DNA of 64,000 nucleotides from Cydia pomonella (taxonomy: Eukaryota; Arthropoda; Insecta; Lepidoptera; Tortricidae), in the NCBI RefSeq assembly GCF_033807575.1, contig NC_084703.1:13578001-13642000 (forward strand). Reading direction: 5' to 3'. A model generated the notes under the pieces. The model saw only the letters and a program-made list of their open reading frames with translations. It was not told where the DNA came from and made no database searches. The position numbers and the translations under genes are program-made. Positions 39,101-51,100 of this stretch are shown piece after piece. Each line of letters begins with the position of its first letter. Within the stretch, counting starts at the first letter, position 1.

Positions 39101-42100
39101 ATCCGAAAACCAAACTCATCAAGCACTAGTCATGAGAGGATGCCCCCAGGGAGGAGTACTCTCACCACTGCTATGGAACCTGGTGGTGAACGAATTGATA
39201 ACAAAATTAAATAACGAACATTTTATGACTATAGGGTACGCAGATGACTTAGTAATACTAATCAGCGGCCTAGTAATAAACACACTGTGTGATCTCACAC
39301 AGACAGCACTGAAAATAGTAGAGAAATGGTGCAAGGAGAATGACCTATCGGTAAACCCAAAAAAGACCGACACAATTCTCTTCACACACAAACGAAAACT
39401 GGGTACATACGAACTGCCAACCCTTTTTGGCACAAGATTGACACTTTCAAAGGATGTAAAATACCTAGGCATAATCCTGGATGATAGACTGAACTGGAAC
39501 AAACACCTGGACAATAAACTAAACAAAGCAACAGTAGCCTTTTGGCAATGCCGGAGGATGGTGGGCAAGAGATGGGGACTTGCTCCTCACATCATACTGT
39601 GGCTATACAAAATGGTAATAATGCCAATGATCAGCTATGGCTCGGTCGTATGGTGGCCCCGCACCCAGCTAACCACGGTAATAGACAAACTAAATAAAAC
39701 ACAAAGACTAGCATGTGTGGCTGCGACGGGCTGTATGAGAACTACTCCGACTGCGGCGCTAGAAATAATGCTAGGACTCCTACCATTACACATATATATA
39801 CAAAAAGAAGCGGCTGCCACGGCTCTTCGGTTGAAAAAGCTAAACCTATGGACATCATTCAGCTCATCGCACAAGAAGATCTATGAAAATATGATCTCAA
39901 AACTACCCATGCTGGCGGCGCCCATCGACAAAACACCAAAAACTATGATCTTCTGGAAAGAATACGCCATATCATTAACAGAGGATCCTAAAGAAGGACT
40001 AGACCAAACAAACCTAAGAATATTCACAGACGGCTCAAAAACATTTGAAGGGACAGGATGTGGTGTCTTCTCGGAAGACCTGAACATACACATCTCAAAA
40101 CCCCTGGGAGAACATAACACGGTATTCCAAGCTGAATGTGTGGGAATAATAGAAGCTTGCAATGCTATAACAAGACGACAGGTGAAACACGAAAATATAC
40201 TAATACTGTCAGACAGTAAATCAGTACTACAAGCGCTATGCAGCGACAAAATTAACTCAGAGCTCATACTCGAATGTCATCGAAGCCTCACGGAAGTGAG
40301 CAAAGAAGGCAACAAAGTAACAATTCAATGGATAAAGGGGCATAGTGGATCAAGAGGAAACGATGCAGCGGACGAACTGGCCAGGAAAGGCTCAGAAACG
40401 ACGGCATATGGACCCGAGCCCATCATACCCCTACCAATATCCTATATACACAACCAGCTAGACCTACATCACAGACAACTGCACAATAAATACTGGAATG
40501 AAATGGACACATGCAGGCAGACCAAGGATTTTCTACCGGAACTGAACCACAAACTCACCAAAATACTACTGAAAACACCTCGACACCAACTACGTAAAAT
40601 AGTAGGATTAATTACAGGACATAACACACTTAACAAACACCTACACAATATGGGTAAAACAGACAGCCCCATGTGCAGAGCGTGCATGGAAGAAGAAGAA
40701 ACAACAAAACATATTCTCCTAGACTGCAAACAGGTAGAAGTATACAGGAACAAATACCTAGGGAATCCGTGCACACTAGGAGAGGCAATTAGCAGCCTGA
40801 AAACTTTGCTAGGCTTCGTGGAGGAGCTGGGGTGGTTAGAGTAGCGCTACCTCGTTTCACGCAAAATAGGCACAATGGTTGTCGAGTTGCGGAAAACGCC
40901 CAGAAGCACTAACTAACACTAACTAAGGAGTTATATTCTCTTTGTACTAAACTATTCAGTGGGTAGCCATTAGTCATAGCTTCGATATTATTCAAAATAT
41001 CAGTAGTGTTTTCATTCACATATTCATAGGTAGATAGGTACCTACTTTTAAATTACAAATCGACTATTAAAACACCTAAAATAATTAGTTAAGAAATATA
41101 CTTATTTCACTTTATATTTATGTTTAAAGTTAGATTTAAACGAATTCAGCATACGACAATATCGTGCTTGATAAACGAAACGCGACATTTTTTGTTTCAT
41201 TCTGTCAAATATTTGAATGCAAGGCCACTCTTAAATGAACCTTATATCGTTGAAAAAAAGAGTTAAAATGGTCAGTTATCGATATGTTCACTCTCTTTAG
41301 AAGTAACAATGAACTTCTTGATTTCAGTTTCATTTACTTGTCAGAATTAGTCTATTTTCTTTTAAAAGGCTATAATACTTTTACAGAATAGTGTGAGTCT
41401 TATACCAGTTTTTCTTATAGTTTTCAAGCTTTATTTTCAGGATCTATGAAAATTCCCGTTTTATTTCATGATTCTTCTTTCACCATATTAATATAGCAAT
41501 TATAACGATTAATTTCCTGTTTAATACATGTATACGTTCTACTTGACGAGGATGCCCAAACGCTTAAGAAAATCGACGATCTCGTTTCGAAGACTAGATC
41601 GTTAGACGTTACACGTTTTTGTGCTGTTCCAAAATTGTTATCTTTTCCTCGTTGGCGGTTAATATTTTATTTGTTTGGGTAAGCAAGACTATGTTGTATA
41701 AAACCCTACCCTTTCCCGATTGTCTCAGAACAGTCAGGTTGTGAGGACTTCGTTTTCATAAATTTTACAACTGAATTGTCACAAAAGATTGACAGTTGGC
41801 CGGTGGTACATATATTTAACTACAAGATGTGTACCCAAGTTGTCACTAGAAGTTCAGATGAAAATAGTAACATTGGTCCATAAACCGACAGAAAGTACAA
41901 AACAAAGTATAGAAAAGCCTCGTAGTCTACGAATTCTCTTCGTCTTTTGCCTTGGAGTGCGAGTGCCTTGGAAAGTGATTTTTTAATCATAAGGACGTCA
42001 GAAATTATGCAAAATAGAATCCTATTACTTTGAAATAAAGTTAAAAATCAGGTAAGAAATATATTCCCTCTGCCTTATAAAGGCTTAAATCGACCTGATA

Positions 42101-45100
42101 TGTGGCCAGCTGTGATTGGTCTTGCCTAGAGTTGGTAAGAACTAGAGTCTTTTAAGTCTAAATTTGAAGAACTCCAGTCGTTACTACGCAACTCTACACG
42201 ACGTCTTTTAAGCCCCGAGTATTTGAAGTGCACCTAAAAAGTCTTCGAATAAAGACTTCGTCAAAATTTGTATAGGTATTATCGACTTGTAAAGGAAAAT
42301 TGGAATTTTATAATGATTTATGCAAAAGCCATGAATTTAATGTGGAGACAAATCCTTTTAAAGAACTTTTATACATCATTTGAGAGTTCTCTTTAAAGGG
42401 CTCAACTATTTACAAAAGACTTAGGTCTCGATAAGGACTCAAGTTTTGACTTACCTAATGACTAGAGTCTGAAAAACTGAGTCAAGTCTTACAGCAAAGG
42501 ACAAAGGACTTGAGCCCTAATCAACACTAGGCTTGCCTGACAGCCCTTTCCAGATTGTTTAGTAGCCCGTCTTGTCCTCCTTGTGTTCGCCACACAACAC
42601 GCGACTCAAAGTGACCGGACCGTCCACTGTCGTATCGCTTACAAAATTAAAATCGTAACAAACAAAAACAATAACAGAGATCGGTCGCACGCGCTTTTCA
42701 TTTTTCTTCACAAACAACCAGGCTTAACGTATTTGTAGGTACCTATTTATACTCGTAATGTTGGCCAATATTGATTTTCTCTAACAAGATATTGAATATT
42801 TTATGTCCATAAGTCTAAAATCAAGGAATGTAAGTAGATAAATAGGTATATTTCCTAAAACCAGTTCTGTTTAATGAATTTGAAAGTAGGTACTTGTGTT
42901 TTGTACGACTTGGTCAACCTGTCTGGGCTGCGCAGTTCAAAATTTATGGAAAAAATTACAATCAACATCTAGATCTCGCTCATTTGAGATTTTTTTATGT
43001 GATTACCTACTTATGTTACGCATACAATATTTTGACCTCAGTATTAACGGGTTTAGAACAGAATAGAAAATTATTTATACATAAAAACAACAAAGTAAAT
43101 AATGTCACGTACAGTCAGCATCAAAATTAGCGGATCAAATAACGCTTCATAAGTATCTAAATCTTTAAAAAAAGTGATGTCTTCAATACAGAACCACTAA
43201 GACTGTAAAAGATATAACTTTGGCCCCGAATTTTAGAAATTTATCTATAATTGGAAAAGTTATCCGGAATATCAGATAATTTTGTCGCGTTGTTTCATCC
43301 GCTACTTTTGATGCTGACTGTACACCAAATAGGATGCCGCTCAGCATAAGCCGTGTCTATTAGATGCGGCACTAGTTTTCAGGGCACTAAAAATTAAAAA
43401 CTAAAACAGAACAGAATAGTAATTGCTTTACTTTCAGACACATACGATATTTTTATCTTATCCTTTCCCTTGTTTAAAATGCATATTTAGTTATAGGAGA
43501 AAAGTATTCGATGGTAGAGAAACGATGTTGACAAAGAGTTGGCTTTCGTCCAATAAAATTCCTTTGAGTACCTATATATACGCATCAAAGTAATGCGTAA
43601 CAAACTAAGTATAGGTACCTACATTTTTAATGACGGCGTTTTTACTTCCTACCTAACCTAGTACCTAGCGTGTAGGTATGTAGGTAATAGAACATGACAC
43701 ACTCCGTTTTTCACATCCACATCACATCACATCACAAGCACATCCCTCGCTACGCAACCTCGCACATTTCTGGTGGAAACGCAGCCTTATACAGGATCAA
43801 CAAAACGAAGAATTTACAAATAAATTTATGCGAATGCAATCAATTCCAAGTTACAGTTTGTTTAACTTAAATACTCAATTAATTAACCTTTCTCATAAAC
43901 ACACTCTATGAATTGGCTAATTTAAACTTAATTGCATTTAAAAAAGTACAAACAAATGGTGTCTTCTTAAGATTTGAAAACAGCTGTAATATGTATGCAT
44001 AAACTTTGCGATCATAACATTACTGGTGAAATAATATGACCTGATTACTTTCAGTTAGGATGCTATTTCGGTGAGTACTGTCGCCATTAGATATATCGGA
44101 GCAGCCATGGTGTTCACAAATATCTGAACAAAGACCCTATTATTAAGACTTTAACTTGCATGAAAAAAAGAGGGGAATGGCGTAACCTTCTACATGACGG
44201 CATAGCGAAGCATGATGAAGTCTGGCTCGATGATTTAAAGCAGAAAAGACTTCGGACTGCACAGGAACCATCAACAGATTCGCGCTTCACCTGCGATCTT
44301 TGTGGCAGAAAGTGCCGTGCTGCGATTGGGCTTTACAGTCACAGGAAAAGATGTGCCGCACCTCCGATCTCCGACGGCGCACGGACCTCTTCTTCTTCTT
44401 AATAACCTGTCGCTGCAACAATCATCTGTCAAGATGCTGTGGCCAATGATGATGATGATGATGATGAACTTGCATGTCAGATTTTTGAGCGCCTTGAGAT
44501 ATGTCGGATGTTGACAGTACCTACACTCTGGTGTAACAATAGTTATTTGTACAACAAGAGAGCAAAGTTTGATATTTCTTCGAGTGCTTGTTTTGAGTCC
44601 CGAGCAAGCGAAAGATTCTATAATGTAATATAAATAAGGGACTCAAAAGCGCACGAGATGTAAAAAACTTTGATCTCGTGTAGTACACAAAAATTTTCAC
44701 GTCAGTCAGCCATCAAAAAATGTCTTGCTCATGTTTTCTGAAGGTATTCTAACAAATAACTTTAATTACCGCAATAAAACAAAACGAAAGAAATTTCAAT
44801 AACACGATTCATTAATACGATTAATGAATTAATGAACATCAATTGACAGTTCAATCGACAACTTTTTCTTGTAAATAAAAACTTTGCAAGATACGGTCCA
44901 AATTACGCATAGTACTATTTGTCAACTATAGTAGAGATTGTTAAAAGTAGTCAAGTAGAATTATTTACTGCGTAACAATTGCGTAAATTTTTATAAGTTC
45001 ATTGTTTTGATTGTATAATAAAATACGTAAAATATGGTGTTTTTATTAAATATTAATCTTTTATTTCATTAATTAATTATTACGAATGAAGTCTCGTAGG

Positions 45101-48100
45101 GTGTTTTGGAACGATGCGGTCTGACTTATTTCGGGAGTCTATTTAAACCGTCAATATACCGTTGAATTACCTATGCACTTTTTTTGTCTCTTTCTTTTTG
45201 CTAATGATGTGAAAGGGACAAAGAAAATAGAATCCAAATACTTCGAACTTGTATTAGGCCCCGCACGTTGAAATGACATTCGAATATAAAGGTCACTTGA
45301 ATATTATTTTGTCTCAATCAGTGAGCAGCGATTTTGCTCACTGTTTTTAAGCAGTAAATTACCCTTGTTCGAGCTGCTGACGTGAAAAAGCCATTTTATA
45401 ATATAAAATGATCACATTACTCAAAAATAACACTACTAACACTACTACTAAGTAATTTTGCTATACAGCTGTGTTCAGGATTCGATAGGCTACATCGTAA
45501 AAATCTGATGTCAACCAATGATATTGTAACTCTTGATAACTATCAGGAGTGAGCGCACTTTTAACCTTAAAGGTGTTCCAAAATTGAAGCGCTTACTTTG
45601 TACAAATTGTACATGTTGGCTTTAGTCGCGCCCAGGCAAGCGAGAAATGTGCACGTGCCATCAAGCTCCTGCACACCGAAAGAGGAAGAGTATCTATGTC
45701 ATAGATGAATATGAATTGTATGTGAAAAGTAATTAACAAGAACAAATATATTCGTAGGTAATGAAATAAATATGGAAGTATTTTATGTATGCTTAAGTAT
45801 GCTCCTTACGTATAAGTTCAAACTATCTATCGCCATCTTAAATTTCTTCATTGATAATAAATATTGATGTATGAGGATCTGAAAGGCCTTTTAATATAAA
45901 TCAGCAGCCGAAATTGTGAAAAACGGCAGTCATCATGGCCACATTTTATATTCAATCTCGTCGAGCAAATACGGATGTCATCAAGTAACGCGGCGACCAC
46001 GTTCAACTCAAAATAATCTATTTCTGGTTATAATTTATCAATAACAATCACAAAGATAACTTTAGACTCCAAGAAGAACAAACTAACTTTAAGGTTTAGA
46101 CCTATCAAACAAAATTTATTGTTTCTTGTCAATAAACTGCAACATTTTAGTGCGTGGCAATATTTTATTATTATGTTACACTATGGTTGTCACAACAGGT
46201 GGATCGTGGGCAAGTCAATGCACGGGCAGAAGCAACTAGTAGGTAATTATTGACATGTGTCCTCTAAAATATGAAAATAACGTACTTAACTTAATTAAGT
46301 AGAATCAGAGTAGAATGTAGTGTATACTGGATATACGAGTACGTAGAATATATTTTTAATAAAAAAGTACCATTAAAGATGAATTTGTAGCAACACATAT
46401 ATGTTTAAATAGTTTTTGTTAAACTACAGCATATTATTTAATAGCCCCACAGCTTCAAATTGTATGGACTTGATGGGCGTACAAAGGATATCGCACTACT
46501 CAAGACACTTAAAATTACTTAATCTCTAGCTAAATTTTAAAGATAGACAGCTTGCATGATTGAAATAGTAACTACGTAGAAAAAGAACACTCTGAACACT
46601 TATAAGGAGGAATGGGTCGTCAATGTTAGTACGGTTTTTTAGTAGTAAAGTGTTTCATTACTATAAGTCAACTTCACCGCTCAGTTTATGCTATTAATCG
46701 ACACGGTGCCGGTAAGAATAAGTTTCACTTGTACATATTTAATCTATCCACGAATAAAAGCTTGCCAAGACAAATGCAATTCTGATTAGTCAAAATAAAG
46801 GTTCAAAATACAATGCATTGGAAGATTCTTATCACAAAATAAAAACCCTATAAACCTCACCTTTAAAACGCTTCAAAATTCGTAGTATTTTCTGTAAGCC
46901 GATCAATCTTATTTTACCCTAAATGTACGTGACAAGGCGCGGATGAATGATAGAATGCTTTTAACACAGTACGTTAAAAGCATTATGTACGTATATTACT
47001 AAGTATCACTCGGCAATACTAAGCCTGTATTTAATAGCAAAAGGCAATTGAGCGATCACACCCAACCATGCATTAACATAGGTAGCTACTTGCATACCGA
47101 CTTATTACACATCCATAAAATACGAGTAGTAACAGTTCAATATTCGAATACATCGCGATCGCCATGATAGCTCACAACTTTCTAACCTTTAAATACGAGT
47201 ATATTTTCTATTCCCCACACGCGTATTTGTAATAAGAGAGTTTTCTTTAGACCCGCGTAAGAATGGATGAAGCCTCCCTAGCGACTATTTTCGTTTAACA
47301 CTAAGGAAAATTGCAGGTATACGAAAATCGGGTTACCAAAGCGAATTTGGAAGCAATTTTCTCCTTCAAAGAATAACGTTCATTTACAGAAAGCCCACGT
47401 TGTTTAGCTTTCGAGCTTCATATTCCAGTAATATAAATAAAATAATCATTTGCCATATACACCCGTTTTTATTACTTATCAGTAAAATGACTGGCGGTTT
47501 TTGTTGTAAAACAATAAATTATTTAATTGATTACCTACGGTTACATTTTATAAGCTAGTGGTTCGCCACAAACTGAGTACTCGTATATCGCCAAAAACTA
47601 TGTATATTATGAACTATATTTCTTGGACATCTATTTAATTTTCGACGCGATTGAATAAAAAATGTGAAGTTCAAGATGGCTGCCGTTTTTACAAGTTTGA
47701 CTGCGGATTTAAGTTAAAGGGCATTTCAGATCCTCATATATCAATTTTCTTTATGACCGGGACAAAAATGAAGAAATTGAAGAAGGTGGCCAATTTTTTA
47801 AATTTTGATTTCGGTTTCAGGTGCCTTTAAAATCATAAAATATAATTGCAAGAGGGCAGACCTTTCTCTCAATATTGACAACGAATTTATATTAAAGGCC
47901 CTTTCGGATCCTCAGATATCAATTTTCATCATGAATAGAGCAAAAATGAAGAAATGCAAAATGGCGGCCGTTTATTACAATTTTGACTTCGAATTCCTAT
48001 TAAGGAGCCTTTCGAATCCTCAGACATCAATTTCCATCACGGTTAGAGCAAAAATGCAGAAATTCAATATGGCGGCCGTTTGTACCAATATTTATTACGG

Positions 48101-51100
48101 ATTCATATTAACGGCCTTTCTCGGTTATGAATTTTTGTCATGATAAGACCAATAAATTCAAAAAATTCAAATTAAAAGTGGGCTCACTTTGATTTAAACT
48201 ATTACAATTTTTACACATTATTAACTTATAGAAACGGGACTTAATCGCGTATTAAGTTTTAAATTTACCTAATATTATTATTCGGAATATGTGCTTGTTA
48301 ACCGTATAAATCCTTGAAAACCAAGAACCTTGTTTCATGCAGAGGTGACAAATAAATACTAAATTCAAAAACTTTGCCATAATATAATAAAGATATTATA
48401 ATACTCGTACGTGTAAGTGTACTAAGTATATTTTGAAAATTGGCAGGGAAAACTAAGTATGACTTAATCTCTCCTGTTAAAAGTAGGTACCTACAAAGAA
48501 CCACTGGAAAGGGGAGAAATAGTAGATTATTATACAAGGGCTAACAGGCACAGCACTCATTTTTTTTTTAATTCAATTCGCTTTATATAGATACTTTAAA
48601 CATTGGACGAGCCTAAGCGGTGGATCAGCGGGCTACCTTACGACCATATTAAATTAACTACCTAGTGGAATTCGGAGTTACATGTGACGTTCTAAATAAA
48701 GTTGAAATTTATTACAACTAGGATTCAAAACAAATTCTTTTATTACGTATTTTGATTGATGTTTAGTACTTTTTGTGTTTAAATATATGTCTACTTTGCT
48801 TAATTTGTTCTTCGTATATGACATTTATTTCAGTTTGCCGTTTGTTAACAGACCATCATTTTGGGGCCAACGGAGCAAGATGGAGAAGCGCCTGCTGATG
48901 GTGGCTGGCGTGACCAGCGCGCTGGCTGTAGCCTTCTGCGTGGCCTTCGTGCTGGCGCTGCTGCTCCGCCCAACGCCTGCTCAGCCCGGTAACACACCTC
49001 TACCTATTCATAGCCATTTTCCATTAACTAACTCAGCATATCTTTACAAAAATCAAATCGAAAATGAGACTTTCTACAGCATGGCTACCTACTCAAAATT
49101 TTGCAGACATAAAGCGTTTCACACAACGTCCGATGCAGTTCGACAAGCGCGGCAGGCAACACTTCATAGTGACATGCAATTAATTTTCCGCCTTCCGAAT
49201 GCCCCTGCAGTTTCGTAGATCACATGTTTAACGACTATATGCAACTCTAAGCGGACCGGCGTATCCTGACTCCGAATGTTGAACAGTATATAAAGATCAG
49301 AATTTTGTAAATAAATACATACCTACTGATTCTGACTACAAAGATTTAAAAATTTCACTAAAATGGTGGTGCTTGCATTTTAACATTAATTATTCTTTAT
49401 TGTATCGTCATATATATAGTGCCGCAACAGATGCAGGTGGAATGCATAATTAGAGAAATTTTGACGTAAATATGAGTCACAAAGTTACAATCAGCCGTCT
49501 CAGTGAGTATTTATTCTATAGCCACTTGAAGTAACGACACCAGATACAAGGAAAACTTTTATGATTTGTACGCAATATGTACATAATTAAATTATCTACT
49601 ATATTTTAAATCAAACCTATGGTCAATTAACAGTTATGAAATTTGATAAGTTCTAATTGAAATGTAAATTCAATATAGGTTGTCCCAAATACCATAATAA
49701 AATAAGGAAATAATATGTTATTCACGTGCATTATTTTGTAGACGTTGCTTACTCGTACCTACGTAGCGAGAGAATTTCATTCCCCAAGGTGGTTCATTGC
49801 GGAAACTTCCTCATATCCGGGATCGGAAAGGCCGGATGCGGCTTCTCTAGGGCTCGTGCCACACCCGCAAGCAAAGATCGCACAGACAGAATAAGCTCCC
49901 GTCAATCTTGGATTACGTGGTAATCCATGGTCCTATTGACGATATAAAATCATCTGGCATTATATTTACCTCCTTAGTTTACAATACATAAAAAAAATAC
50001 ATCACGCCATAAAGAAAGAATCCTCGGTCTGTTTGTCATAATTAGTACATTCGAAACATAAAATATCGACCTGACTGTAAATACGCAAAGTCAAAAAGTG
50101 TGATAGTATTTCAACTTATTCATATTAACGAGTTTCCATATATATCAGTAACATGTTTAATCACACGGCGACTTCGTACGCGTGGATTTGTATGTTGGTG
50201 GTTATATATTGTACACAAGCAGATAATATTATGCAGCAAAGGATAGCATCACATAGATATCAGTGTCTAATTGGTAAGTTTAATTCAAGTATAACAATCA
50301 TTTTATATATTATATGATCGAACGACATCGAAATTTGCATTCGGTATGATAACTTTAAAACGGGCATACCTATTAAACGAATAGTTTGTAATATTTTCTG
50401 GTACCATATCTGCATATCAGTTCGTTATCAAAATTAACGTATACGCTCTAATTACACATAGGTCATAAGATCATGCGTAATTCACGGGAACCAGTTAGTT
50501 AAATAAAAACTTTGTTGGAACATTTTTTTTCATTGATAGTCGCAATTAGCATATTTTAGATGTATTTGTGAGAAAAAACAGTGTTTCTCCTCTTAAATTA
50601 CTAGTTCTGCTAGTCAGACTCTAGGATAACTACTTATTGACTGATTACCCGTAGGTCGGTATTCATAATTCTTAGTAGTTAACTTGGCCCTCTGTTAGTA
50701 TCTCATTCTGAATAGGTATACTAAAATCGTTATCGCGCTTAAGGGAAGGAATTTCTGGATAGTGCCATTGCATTAAAATACGAACCAAATAAATAGTATC
50801 TATACAACAATTTTTTTATACGTAGGCATCTTAGAACATTTGTAGGATTGCTGTTGCATCTAACAAGTTGGAAATGCTAGTAAGGCAGGCAAGGTAACGT
50901 ATTATAAGTGAAAATTATTAGATTTCTGGTAGTTGGCGCGACAAGTGTAAGGCGAGGGCGGAAGCGCTAAGAAGATTCATATCAGACGTGATTAAAATTT
51001 GCACTTCGATGCGTGAGATTCGCCTTGCGGAGTTTTTACGATTTATACGTCGAGCTATAGCAATAGGTATTCATATTATTTTGTTAAAGGAAAAACTAAA

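Noticed and set aside
39119..40774. Several minus-strand frames of 79-149 residues
   Set aside because: Shadows of the LINE polymerase frame on the + strand.
38413..40921. A viral (retroviral) polymerase
   Set aside because: No LTRs, protease or integrase; motif order, C-terminal zinc motif and target duplication fit a non-LTR retrotransposon.
44160..44402. A host zinc-finger gene
   Set aside because: The C-x2-C ... GLxSH-x3-C pattern with the preceding WRxLL segment is a LINE C-terminus, and there is no upstream host exon.
47805..48143. A 112-residue repetitive protein
   Set aside because: Best explained by a tandem repeat with period 108; no start context or splice signals support it.
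49742..49923. An extra exon with acceptor TTTTGTAG in the peptidase frame
   Set aside because: It runs to a stop without a phase-1 donor, has no M13 resemblance and no poly-A signal; exons 3 and 4 join well without it.
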